Of a stretch of 5,136 bases of DNA, positions 1-5,136 are shown in pieces; positions within the stretch are counted from its first letter, which is position 1; each line of letters begins with the position of its first letter. The DNA is from Nitrososphaerota archaeon (GTDB lineage: Archaea; Thermoproteota; Nitrososphaeria; Nitrososphaerales; CADDZS01): positions 1 through 5,136 of the forward strand of contig JABDCJ010000072.1 of the NCBI GenBank assembly GCA_013288145.1. The letters are read 5' to 3'. Position numbers and translations under genes: made by a program. The notes under the pieces are model-generated. The model was not told the origin of the DNA. It made no database searches and saw only the letters and a list, made by a program, of their open reading frames with translations.

Positions 1-191
1 TCCCCGTTCTCCTGCCTCCAATTATCTAGGTAGCTTTGTACGGTGGATTCGTCCCCCAAGGCGACCTCTTGTGGCATCTTGAAGTAAAAAGGACAGTCGA
101 ACATTAGGAGAATGACAGAGTTCCCGGATTCATCAATCCCAGAAACCCGTTCATCCTCAGGAGCACGACAGAATGGACAAAAGAGGGGCAA
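1..191 (-). CDS. Small conserved-looking protein with an N-terminal CPFC motif (partial, C-terminus outside window)
   Basis: Read on the minus strand, this frame is open from a TTG at 191-189 to the left edge and gives 63 residues. An in-frame TGA (194-192) lies directly before the TTG, so the start cannot be further upstream. The protein begins LPLFCPFCRAPEDE (first residue Met if TTG initiates). The Cys pair at residues 5 and 8 resembles one knuckle of a zinc ribbon, and a third Cys at 33 lies in MFDCPFYFK. A fourth ligand may lie beyond the window. The rest is acidic and soluble-looking, with a likely helix near STVQSYLDNWRQENG. TTG initiation is credible because aIF1A in this window also uses TTG. 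I do not recognise a named family, although it resembles small hypothetical proteins I associate with Thaumarchaeota. It is divergent from the M61 peptidase gene. No function can be assigned; metal binding is inference. Confidence 0.6.
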   Translation of the reverse strand, partial: MPLFCPFCRAPEDERVSGIDESGNSVILLMFDCPFYFKMPQEVALGDESTVQSYLDNWRQENG

Positions 192-329
192 TCAATTATC
201 TGTTGAATATTCAAAATGAAAAAAGTGTTTTGGGTAACTCTTAGTTTGAAAGTAGTCGCTGAACACACTCCAAGCTGAATATTTTATCATAAATACCGCC
301 TGAATTACCATCTGAACCCGGTTGGATTT
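192..329. promoter_or_regulatory. Divergent intergenic region; candidate TATA box for the M61 gene
   Basis: These 138 bp separate the minus-strand CPFC gene from the plus-strand peptidase gene and should hold promoters for both. For the peptidase, the A/T-rich stretch TATTTTATCATAAATA (279-294) is the best archaeal TATA-like candidate. It lies about 40 bp before the TTG at 330 and predicts transcription from about 315, giving a leader of roughly 15 nt. No Shine-Dalgarno sequence precedes the start, which fits a short-leader or leaderless transcript. For the minus-strand gene, the A/T-rich stretch around 203-225 is the only candidate and is unconvincing. The calls rest on base composition and spacing only. 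Confidence 0.35.
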
Positions 330-2150
330 TTGCTCCTATACTCCGTTTCAATGCCCAAACCGAATACTCACTATTTTGAAGTAAGAATCAAAATTGGCGG
401 ATATGCTAATCTGGTTTCGGATCCCGAGAAACTTAGGTTGAAGATGCCTGTTTGGACGCCGGGTTCTTATCTGGTCAGGGAGTTTTCAAGAAACGTTCTC
501 GATCTAGATGCGGAACTTTCTCCTTCTGGAAAGAAAGCCGACTCGTACAAAGTGTCGAAGAACGAGTGGATTATTGAAACTGAACGATCTCCAGAGATCG
601 AAATTTTCTACAAAGTCTACGCATTTGAATTGACAGTCGACACGAGCTACCTGGACAACCTGCACGCAATCATAAACGGTGGCAGCGTTTTCGTGTATGT
701 GGAAGGGATGGAAAATATCGAAGGAGTATTGGATATCATCCCATTCAGCGAATGGAAAGAAGTCTCAACTGGATTAAAGAAAGTCTCCAAAGATGATTTC
801 GAGTTTGTCTTCCCGAACTACGACATATTGATCGATTCCCCAATCGAGATTGGTAATCAGAAGGTCCATAGTTTCGACGTAGGCGGCAAGAAGTATGAAG
901 TCTCTATTTTTTCTCAAATAATGTTTGATCAAGCTTCTTTCGTGAACGACCTGCGCAAGATTGTTGAAACAACGGTGAAAGTCTTTCAGGACGTTCCGTA
1001 CGACAAGTATCTTTTTCTGGTGGATTTGATGAACGATAATTCATTCGGCGGATTAGAGCACCTGAACAGCACTCACTGCATCGCTCCTGTTTTGAGGTTG
1101 GATCCTCCCCAGGAGTACCATCATCTTCTCTCGCTCTTTTCTCACGAATTCTTCCACGCGTGGAACGTCAAGAGGATGCGCCCCAGAGGACTGGGTCCCT
1201 TTGACTACTCCAAAGAGACTTACACTAAATCGCTATGGATCGCCGAGGGTGTCACGAGCTACTATGACGATCTATTGATCCGCGGGTCGGGGATCTACAC
1301 GATCAGTGAATATCTAGAATCTTTCAGCTACAACGTGAGTTTGATGAAGACCCTTCCGGGAGCGAGAATGCAGAGCGCCGAAGAAGCAAGCTTTGATTCA
1401 TGGATTAAACACTACAGGCAAAACGAAAACTCGCCCAACACGATCTTGTCCTACTATACCCAGGGCTCTGTAATCGGCTGGATGCTCGACATGGAGATCA
1501 GAAAGAGCTCAGGGTTATCCAAAACCCTGGACGACGCGATGAGAAAGACGTACCGAGAAACCTTCGTCGCCGAGGGCCGAGGTTTTTCCGATGAAGAGTT
1601 TGAAAGAAACTGCGTCGAAGTAGCTGGTTCTGATTCGATCAAAGAAATCTTCCGGCAAAGGGTCTCCGGGAGAACCGACATGGATTATGATAAGTACCTC
1701 GGTTATTCGGCTTTGAAACTGATGCCTAAAAAAGTCGAACCCAGGGCTGGCTTTCTCGGCGTCAGACTGAGGGAGGAATCTGGAAAGGGCCTTGTAAGCA
1801 CTGTCTTATCCGCTTCATCTGCCGAAACTGCAGGACTATCTGGAAACGATGAGATCGTCGCGCTAAACGGAATCAGAATGGACAAGTCTCGACTTTCATA
1901 TTATCTTCCGAATCGAAAGCCGGGAGAGCTTGTTTCCTTAACGGCTACTAGACAGGGAGCTTTGATTCAGCTTGAAGCACGCCTAACTGAGAAGCCGACG
2001 CTGGAATACAGAGTTGCGAAGAAAGACGAAGCGAGTGAGGAAGAAAGAAGGTTTTTCCAGAGCTGGCTTGGGGCCGATTGGTCCGCCGAGATCAAATACG
2101 AGGACTATAAGCAGTCACCCTCGAAAACAAACCTCCTAGAATACGTGTAG
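330..2150 (+). CDS. M61-family (glycyl aminopeptidase-like) zinc metallopeptidase with C-terminal PDZ domain
   Basis: This 606-residue protein is a zinc-dependent peptidase of the M61 family, whose known members remove N-terminal residues, notably glycine, from peptides. An N-terminal beta domain (about 1-165, including THYFEVRI and VWTPGSYLVREF) is followed by a thermolysin-like catalytic domain. The zinc site is HEFFH at 272-276 (His272, catalytic Glu273, His276), and the third ligand is probably Glu306 in WIAEGVTSYY. GGLEHLNST (240-248) is the family's substrate-side motif. The helical part runs to about 455, with YYTQGSVIGWMLD at 375-387. A PDZ domain (about 472-552, starting RAGFLGVRL) ends the protein, as is usual for this family. 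No signal peptide or membrane segment is visible, so it is probably cytoplasmic. The TTG start at 330 is preferred over ATG at 351 because YSVSMPKPNTHYFEV, which starts before the ATG, matches family N-termini. All key residues are present. The natural substrate is unknown. Confidence 0.9.
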   Translation: MLLYSVSMPKPNTHYFEVRIKIGGYANLVSDPEKLRLKMPVWTPGSYLVREFSRNVLDLDAELSPSGKKADSYKVSKNEWIIETERSPEIEIFYKVYAFELTVDTSYLDNLHAIINGGSVFVYVEGMENIEGVLDIIPFSEWKEVSTGLKKVSKDDFEFVFPNYDILIDSPIEIGNQKVHSFDVGGKKYEVSIFSQIMFDQASFVNDLRKIVETTVKVFQDVPYDKYLFLVDLMNDNSFGGLEHLNSTHCIAPVLRLDPPQEYHHLLSLFSHEFFHAWNVKRMRPRGLGPFDYSKETYTKSLWIAEGVTSYYDDLLIRGSGIYTISEYLESFSYNVSLMKTLPGARMQSAEEASFDSWIKHYRQNENSPNTILSYYTQGSVIGWMLDMEIRKSSGLSKTLDDAMRKTYRETFVAEGRGFSDEEFERNCVEVAGSDSIKEIFRQRVSGRTDMDYDKYLGYSALKLMPKKVEPRAGFLGVRLREESGKGLVSTVLSASSAETAGLSGNDEIVALNGIRMDKSRLSYYLPNRKPGELVSLTATRQGALIQLEARLTEKPTLEYRVAKKDEASEEERRFFQSWLGADWSAEIKYEDYKQSPSKTNLLEYV

Positions 2151-2271
2151 GCACAGGCGCGATTAAGCAAGGTTTTAAGGAAGAACGAAGTGTACTAGTA
2201 TAATGATCCGGGGAAAAAGTGGCTATTTGCCTCCCGATCATGCAAAATTGGAATTTTAGAGTGGAATTAAT
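2151..2271 (+). promoter_or_regulatory. aIF1A upstream region with TATA-like box and an imperfect hairpin
   Basis: This 121-bp gap separates the M61 stop from the aIF1A start. TAGTATAAT at 2195-2203 is a plausible archaeal TATA box and would start transcription near 2225-2230, leaving a leader of about 40 nt. A weak Shine-Dalgarno-like GTGG (2261-2264) lies 7 nt before the TTG. An imperfect stem can form between 2205-2213 and 2232-2239: GATC pairs with GATC, C2209 bulges, then three G-C pairs and a G-T pair follow, with an 18-nt loop. It could lie at the 3' end of the M61 transcript or across the aIF1A transcription start. I see no strong T-run terminator after the M61 gene, so read-through into aIF1A is possible. 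Confidence 0.35.
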
Positions 2272-2586
2272 TTGGGTAAGAGAAAAGTTCTGAACGAATC
2301 CCAGCTTAAAGAAATGGTGCTGGCTCAAGAGGGAGAAATGTATGGTCAAGTGATAAAGCTAGTGGGAAGTGACCATCTGATAGTAAAGTGTGCCGACGGA
2401 AAGACTCGCCTCGGTAGAATCAGGGGCAAGATTAGGCGAAGGGTCTGGATTCGACTTGCAGACATTGTTTTGCTGGTCCCCTGGGACTTTAAGGAATCAG
2501 ACAGGTGCGACATTATCTGGCGATACACTGTTTCCCAAGTGGAGTGGCTTAGGGCGAACGGAATGTTGCCCCCGGACTTTCAGTAG
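2272..2586 (+). CDS. eif1A: Archaeal translation initiation factor 1A (aIF1A), S1-like OB fold
   Basis: This 104-residue protein is aIF1A, the archaeal counterpart of eukaryotic eIF1A and bacterial IF1. It binds the small ribosomal subunit at the A site and helps position initiator tRNA and mRNA. The basic N-terminal tail (MGKRKVLNES) is followed by an OB-fold domain at about 20-90. Diagnostic stretches are RIRGKIRRRVWIR (49-61), IVLLVPWDF (65-73) and CDIIWRYTVSQVEWL (79-93). The length is typical for an archaeal member. The start is TTG: the next in-frame ATG (2314) would remove the conserved tail MGKRKVLNESQLKE, so the TTG is well supported by homology. The gene follows the M61 gene on the same strand after 121 bp and converges on the MEDS gene, with 18 bp between the stop codons. 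That gap is T-rich on the plus strand (TATTTTC at 2599-2605) and might act as a weak terminator. Identification is very secure. Confidence 0.96.
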   Translation: MGKRKVLNESQLKEMVLAQEGEMYGQVIKLVGSDHLIVKCADGKTRLGRIRGKIRRRVWIRLADIVLLVPWDFKESDRCDIIWRYTVSQVEWLRANGMLPPDFQ

Positions 2587-2604
2587 TCCTTTCATGAATA
2601 TTTT

Positions 2605-3186
2605 CTAAACTATTACCGAGTGCAATGGGCCAATTTCCGACTCGGGATTTGGTACTCCTCTTGCAGTCAGCTCTCTGCTGTCAAAAGCGCAGAGTAGAGT
2701 TATGTGGGATTTGGGCAGTAACGTCCCGATTGATTTGTCGAATTCTTTGTAGCCCTGCAGGTAACCTTTCCTTACAAGCATGTCAGTTTCGCATAGGATA
2801 ACCAGTCCGGAAAAACCCAGTTTCGACGCTTCTTTTTCATAGCCAGTTATTTTTTCGATGATATCCTGAACCGGCAGGAAAGTTTGCTGACGCCCCGAGG
2901 AGAGGAAAAACTCTTCAGAGTCTGCAATTTTCATTTGTTGTTTTTTCTCGTAGGCAGCCACGTCAAACCCAGTATCCTTTAGAGATAGCCGGATTCCTTT
3001 CACGCCTTGTTTTCCGGCGACATAGATCAAGGATGCATTCTTTTCGTCGACCGCTTCTCGGCAAAGTGAAAACAACTTTTGTTGTTTTTCAGCATGCGAA
3101 TCGAAAAAATAAGCCGCATGAATTCCTGGCGCTAGAAGGTCTTTGTCGCCAGGACCGTCGGGAATCTCGGTGCTTGCTGCTGCCAT
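2605..3186 (-). CDS. Stand-alone MEDS-domain (DcmR-like sensory) protein
   Basis: This 193-residue soluble protein matches the MEDS (methanogen/methylotroph, DcmR sensory) domain, a RecA/KaiC-like fold found in archaeal and bacterial signalling proteins. After a low-complexity N-terminus (1-18), the domain order fits: GIHAAYFFDSHAEK (21-34, with His23), an alpha-helical segment and ASLIYVAG (51-58), then MKIADSEEFFLSSG (85-98), GFSGLVILCETDM (124-136, with Glu133), ITLLCAFDSREL (162-173) and the terminal LHSVIV (188-193). No Walker A motif, kinase, HTH or membrane segment is present, so it is probably a ligand- or partner-binding module and not an enzyme. Many MEDS domains are joined to an output domain, which is absent here. 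The ATG at 3186 is the only usual start before an in-frame stop at 3240-3238, and no clear Shine-Dalgarno sequence precedes it. The ligand and partner are unknown. The family call is by motif recognition only. Confidence 0.75.
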   Translation of the reverse strand: MAAASTEIPDGPGDKDLLAPGIHAAYFFDSHAEKQQKLFSLCREAVDEKNASLIYVAGKQGVKGIRLSLKDTGFDVAAYEKKQQMKIADSEEFFLSSGRQQTFLPVQDIIEKITGYEKEASKLGFSGLVILCETDMLVRKGYLQGYKEFDKSIGTLLPKSHITLLCAFDSRELTARGVPNPESEIGPLHSVIV

Positions 3187-3565
3187 CCAAATCCCGTTAA
3201 TTTGACTTTCATCTTCGACAGTCTCAATTCTGTAATCTTATTGTTTTCTATCATAGCATCCCATGGTCATAGATGTGAATCTGAGAATACGACATTCATT
3301 CGGCTAATGAAAAAGAGTCGTTCAGCTGACTAACAGGTTTCCTCCACAAACCTTAATCCTTGGATTCGAAGCTTCCGAAAAATTGAGAAGATGACTGCTC
3401 TAAATTTCCGGTCCCATTTACAAGTCAAATCGAGAGAAGAAACATCTGCAGGTAGAAAACGGGTTGGCTAGCAACCTATTGTTACAGACCTTACTGCACC
3501 CATAAATCGAACCATGACAGTTTCGTTAAATGCGTCGACATTTGAAAAGGGTTTATTCTTTTGAA
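3187..3565. other. 379-bp non-coding divergent region between the MEDS gene and dtdA
   Basis: No credible coding frame, tRNA or rRNA is visible here on either strand. The region must carry the promoters of both flanking divergent genes. On the minus strand, AATCTTATTGTT (3235-3246, plus-strand reading) is an A/T-rich candidate for the MEDS promoter. On the plus strand, CATAAATC (3501-3508) is a TATA-like candidate for dtdA and predicts transcription from about 3531. Short symmetrical elements are CTATCATAG (3248-3256) and GGTTG-GCTAG-CAACC (3462-3476). The region is longer than the other gaps in this window, so a small RNA or several operator sites are possible but not shown. Confidence 0.4.
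3462..3476. repeat. Short perfect inverted repeat upstream of dtdA
   Basis: GGTTG (3462-3466) and CAACC (3472-3476) are perfect inverted copies flanking the 5-bp centre GCTAG. The element lies about 90 bp before the preferred dtdA start and about 25 bp before the TATA-like CATAAATC. It could be a regulator-binding site or a small hairpin, but a repeat this short can occur by chance. Confidence 0.3.
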
Positions 3566-4381
3566 ATGAAGACGGTAATAGTCTGTTCCGTAACGGATTG
3601 CGCAGGTACTAACATCAGAGAGCGCCTGCTTGAGAGTTTCCCCTTCGAGGCAACCGATATCATTTTTGATCGAAATCCAGTTTATCGTATCGGTTCCGAC
3701 ATCTCGCTTGTCAGTTCGAGACAAAGTATCATCTTTGTCGATCACTTGGACGATGTATTTCATCCAAACCGGGCGGTCTTCATTTCGAGACATTACGCCG
3801 AAAGTGGAATACCAAGCCTCACAGCTCATTTTACAGGAAATTTCGGGAAGGCAGATTTTGGTGGAAACCCTGGGGAGATTTCGAGGTATTCTCCCTATCT
3901 TCTCAAAACATACATGCAGAATTTGAAGACGAAGAGCCAAGACATTGCTTCAAGGTACAATATTACGCTCGAAGCAACGCATCACGGTCCGACTGCACTG
4001 AAATCAACTGTACTATTCGTTGAGTTGGGCTCGACCGAGATTCAATGGATCGATGTAAACGCGGCTGCGAAGATCGCCAAAGCGCTGATAGAAACATTGC
4101 GTACAAGGGGCAACCAATTGGAAAAGTGCGCTGTGTGCATAGGCGGAACTCATTACTCTGAAAAGTTCAACAATGCTCTGTTCAATTCTGAATTCGGAAT
4201 CGGACCAATTGTCCCAAAACACGCTCTCGAATATTTCAGCTCAGCCACTTTGAAACAGATAATGGAGAAAAGCGACCAGCCGGTCAGTTATGCAATCATC
4301 GACCGTAAAGGGCTGGGAAAATTCAAAGAAAACGTGATGCGAGTCGTGGATGATTCCGGTCTGGAAAAGATCCTGGTCTAA
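3566..4381 (+). CDS. dtdA: D-aminoacyl-tRNA deacylase, archaeal type (DTD2/DtdA)
   Basis: This 271-residue enzyme hydrolyses the ester bond between a D-amino acid and its tRNA, so mischarged tRNA is recycled and D-residues stay out of proteins. The archaeal/plant DTD2 family is unrelated to bacterial Dtd. Recognisable parts are the N-terminal strand MKTVIVCSVTDCAGTNI (1-17), FISRHYAESGIPSLTAHFTGN (72-92), ITLEATHHGPT (133-143), FVELGSTEIQW (151-161) and CIGGTHYSEKF (191-201), followed by GIGPIVPKHAL (211-221). Length and motif order are normal for the family. An in-frame ATG at 3530 would add 12 residues (MRRHLKRVYSFE) with no family match, so ATG 3566 is preferred; neither has a well-placed Shine-Dalgarno sequence. 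The protein is cytoplasmic, with no signal or membrane segment. The gene is divergent from the MEDS gene, and its stop TAA (4379-4381) overlaps the ftsY stop on the other strand. Confidence 0.9.
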   Translation: MKTVIVCSVTDCAGTNIRERLLESFPFEATDIIFDRNPVYRIGSDISLVSSRQSIIFVDHLDDVFHPNRAVFISRHYAESGIPSLTAHFTGNFGKADFGGNPGEISRYSPYLLKTYMQNLKTKSQDIASRYNITLEATHHGPTALKSTVLFVELGSTEIQWIDVNAAAKIAKALIETLRTRGNQLEKCAVCIGGTHYSEKFNNALFNSEFGIGPIVPKHALEYFSSATLKQIMEKSDQPVSYAIIDRKGLGKFKENVMRVVDDSGLEKILV

Positions 4382-5136
4382 CTATTCTCGAAAAGTGAGT
4401 CGACAAATTTGTCCAGATCAAATGGGACGAGGTCGTCGTACTCCTGACCGACTCCCAGAAAGAGTATCGGCCTTTGCGTGATGAATGCTACAGAAAGAGC
4501 CGATCCGCCTTTTACATCGGCATCAGCTTTTGTTAAGATCGCCGCATCAAAGTCTGTGTAAGTAAGAAATTCCTTGGCCTGCGAGAGAACGTCGTTACCG
4601 GCAAGAGAATCTCCCACGAAAATCTTGATGTCGGGCTTAACGACCCTGACGATTTTAGACATCTCTTCCATGAGGTTCTTGCTCGTCTGGATCCTCCCAG
4701 CCGTGTCAATTATTACAACGTCGACGCCGTGAGCCGCCGCATATAGCTGCGCATCTTTAGCAACGGCTGCCGGATCAGAACCATAAGATTGGGCGATCGT
4801 CTTTATGTCGAGACGATTTGCGTGCTCTGTTACCTGCTCGATCGCGCCTGCCCGATGCGTGTCCGCCGCGGCAATGACCGCTGTCAGTTTGTTTTTCTTC
4901 AAAAGACGAGCAAACTTTGCAACTGTTGTCGTCTTTCCGACTCCGTTTATCCCAAGAAACAGGACAATGAACGGTCCCGAATGATCTTTCTTGTTTTGAG
5001 CGGCTCTTTGTTTTGCTAGTTGTATCACGTCGAGATGCTTTGTGTTTGCAAAAGTTTCTCTGATTGCCATCTTGAGCTCGTTCAGAACGTACTTCTCCCG
5101 ATCTTCAGATCTCGGGATCTTCATTCCTATCAGTTT
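4378..5136 (-). CDS. ftsY: Signal recognition particle receptor FtsY (SRP GTPase), N-terminus outside window
   Basis: FtsY is the SRP receptor: at the membrane it pairs with the SRP54 GTPase and hands ribosome-nascent chain complexes to the Sec translocon. Counting from the Met at 5124, the end of the helical N domain (about 1-50) leads into a complete NG GTPase domain. The motifs are G1 GINGVGKTTT (58-67), DTHRAGAIEQ (88-97), G3 DTAGR (140-144), VGDSLAGND (170-178), G4 TKADAD (198-203) and the closing GVGQEYDDLVPFD (224-236). The VGDSLAGND stretch points to FtsY, not SRP54, and there is no Met-rich M domain. The frame stays open through the last 12 bp of the window (KLIG before the Met), and the visible N domain is short, so the real start is probably beyond the edge. 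DTHRAGA carries His where DTFRAAA/DTFRAGA is common. The gene converges on dtdA with a 4-bp overlap of stop codons. Confidence 0.95.
   Translation of the reverse strand, partial: KLIGMKIPRSEDREKYVLNELKMAIRETFANTKHLDVIQLAKQRAAQNKKDHSGPFIVLFLGINGVGKTTTVAKFARLLKKNKLTAVIAAADTHRAGAIEQVTEHANRLDIKTIAQSYGSDPAAVAKDAQLYAAAHGVDVVIIDTAGRIQTSKNLMEEMSKIVRVVKPDIKIFVGDSLAGNDVLSQAKEFLTYTDFDAAILTKADADVKGGSALSVAFITQRPILFLGVGQEYDDLVPFDLDKFVDSLFENS

Noticed and set aside
1454..1885. Minus-strand frames of 60-75 residues inside the M61 gene
   Set aside because: They are antisense to a well-supported catalytic and PDZ coding region and look like translation shadows.
2390..2608. 72-residue plus-strand frame overlapping aIF1A
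   Set aside because: It is an alternate frame of the aIF1A gene, with a low-information translation and no independent start signal.
3355..3385. tRNA-like T-arm sequence (GGATTCGAA, and TTCGAATCC on the minus strand)
   Set aside because: No 5-bp stem closes the loop, and no acceptor, D or anticodon arm can be found at the right spacing.
3380..3410. Possible box C/D small RNA (AGATGACT resembling box C)
   Set aside because: The box C match is imperfect and no CTGA box D follows at a suitable distance on the same strand.
3491..3940. 149-residue minus-strand open frame opposite the 5' half of dtdA
   Set aside because: It lies antisense to a secure gene, its translation resembles no family I know, and it has the uneven composition of a shadow frame.
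1..5136. Mobile element, CRISPR array, toxin-antitoxin or other new multi-gene defence system
   Set aside because: No transposase or integrase, no regularly spaced repeats and no paired small genes are visible; all main frames belong to recognisable or simple single genes.

Overview
The window looks like chromosomal DNA of an archaeon, most likely of the Thaumarchaeota/Nitrososphaeria. The reasons are an archaeal aIF1A whose N-terminus (MGKRKVLNE) matches the thaumarchaeal form as I remember it, an archaeal-type D-aminoacyl-tRNA deacylase (DtdA/DTD2), an archaeal FtsY, TTG start codons, and almost no Shine-Dalgarno sequences. The lineage call is made from memory of protein families and not from a search. 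Base composition is moderate (mid-40s % GC by eye) and looks even along the window.

Layout from left to right: (1) positions 1-191, minus strand, the N-terminal part of a small Cys-containing protein that runs off the left edge; (2) a divergent intergenic region of 138 bp; (3) positions 330-2150, plus strand, an M61-family metallopeptidase with a C-terminal PDZ domain; (4) 2272-2586, plus strand, translation initiation factor aIF1A with a TTG start; (5) 2605-3186, minus strand, a stand-alone MEDS-domain protein, convergent with aIF1A across an 18-bp gap; (6) a 379-bp non-coding divergent region; (7) 3566-4381, plus strand, D-aminoacyl-tRNA deacylase; (8) 4378-5136, minus strand, the SRP receptor GTPase FtsY, which overlaps the end of dtdA by 4 bp and whose N-terminus lies beyond the right edge.

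The genes are mainly housekeeping: translation initiation, removal of D-amino acids from tRNA, protein targeting to the membrane, and peptide breakdown. One likely signalling protein (MEDS) sits among them. They do not form one operon, because orientation alternates nearly gene by gene and each gene probably has its own promoter. I see no mobile element, CRISPR array, rRNA or tRNA gene, and no evidence for a new multi-gene system. The points most worth a second look are the small partial gene at the left edge, the stand-alone MEDS protein with its long upstream region, and the overlapping convergent ends of dtdA and ftsY.
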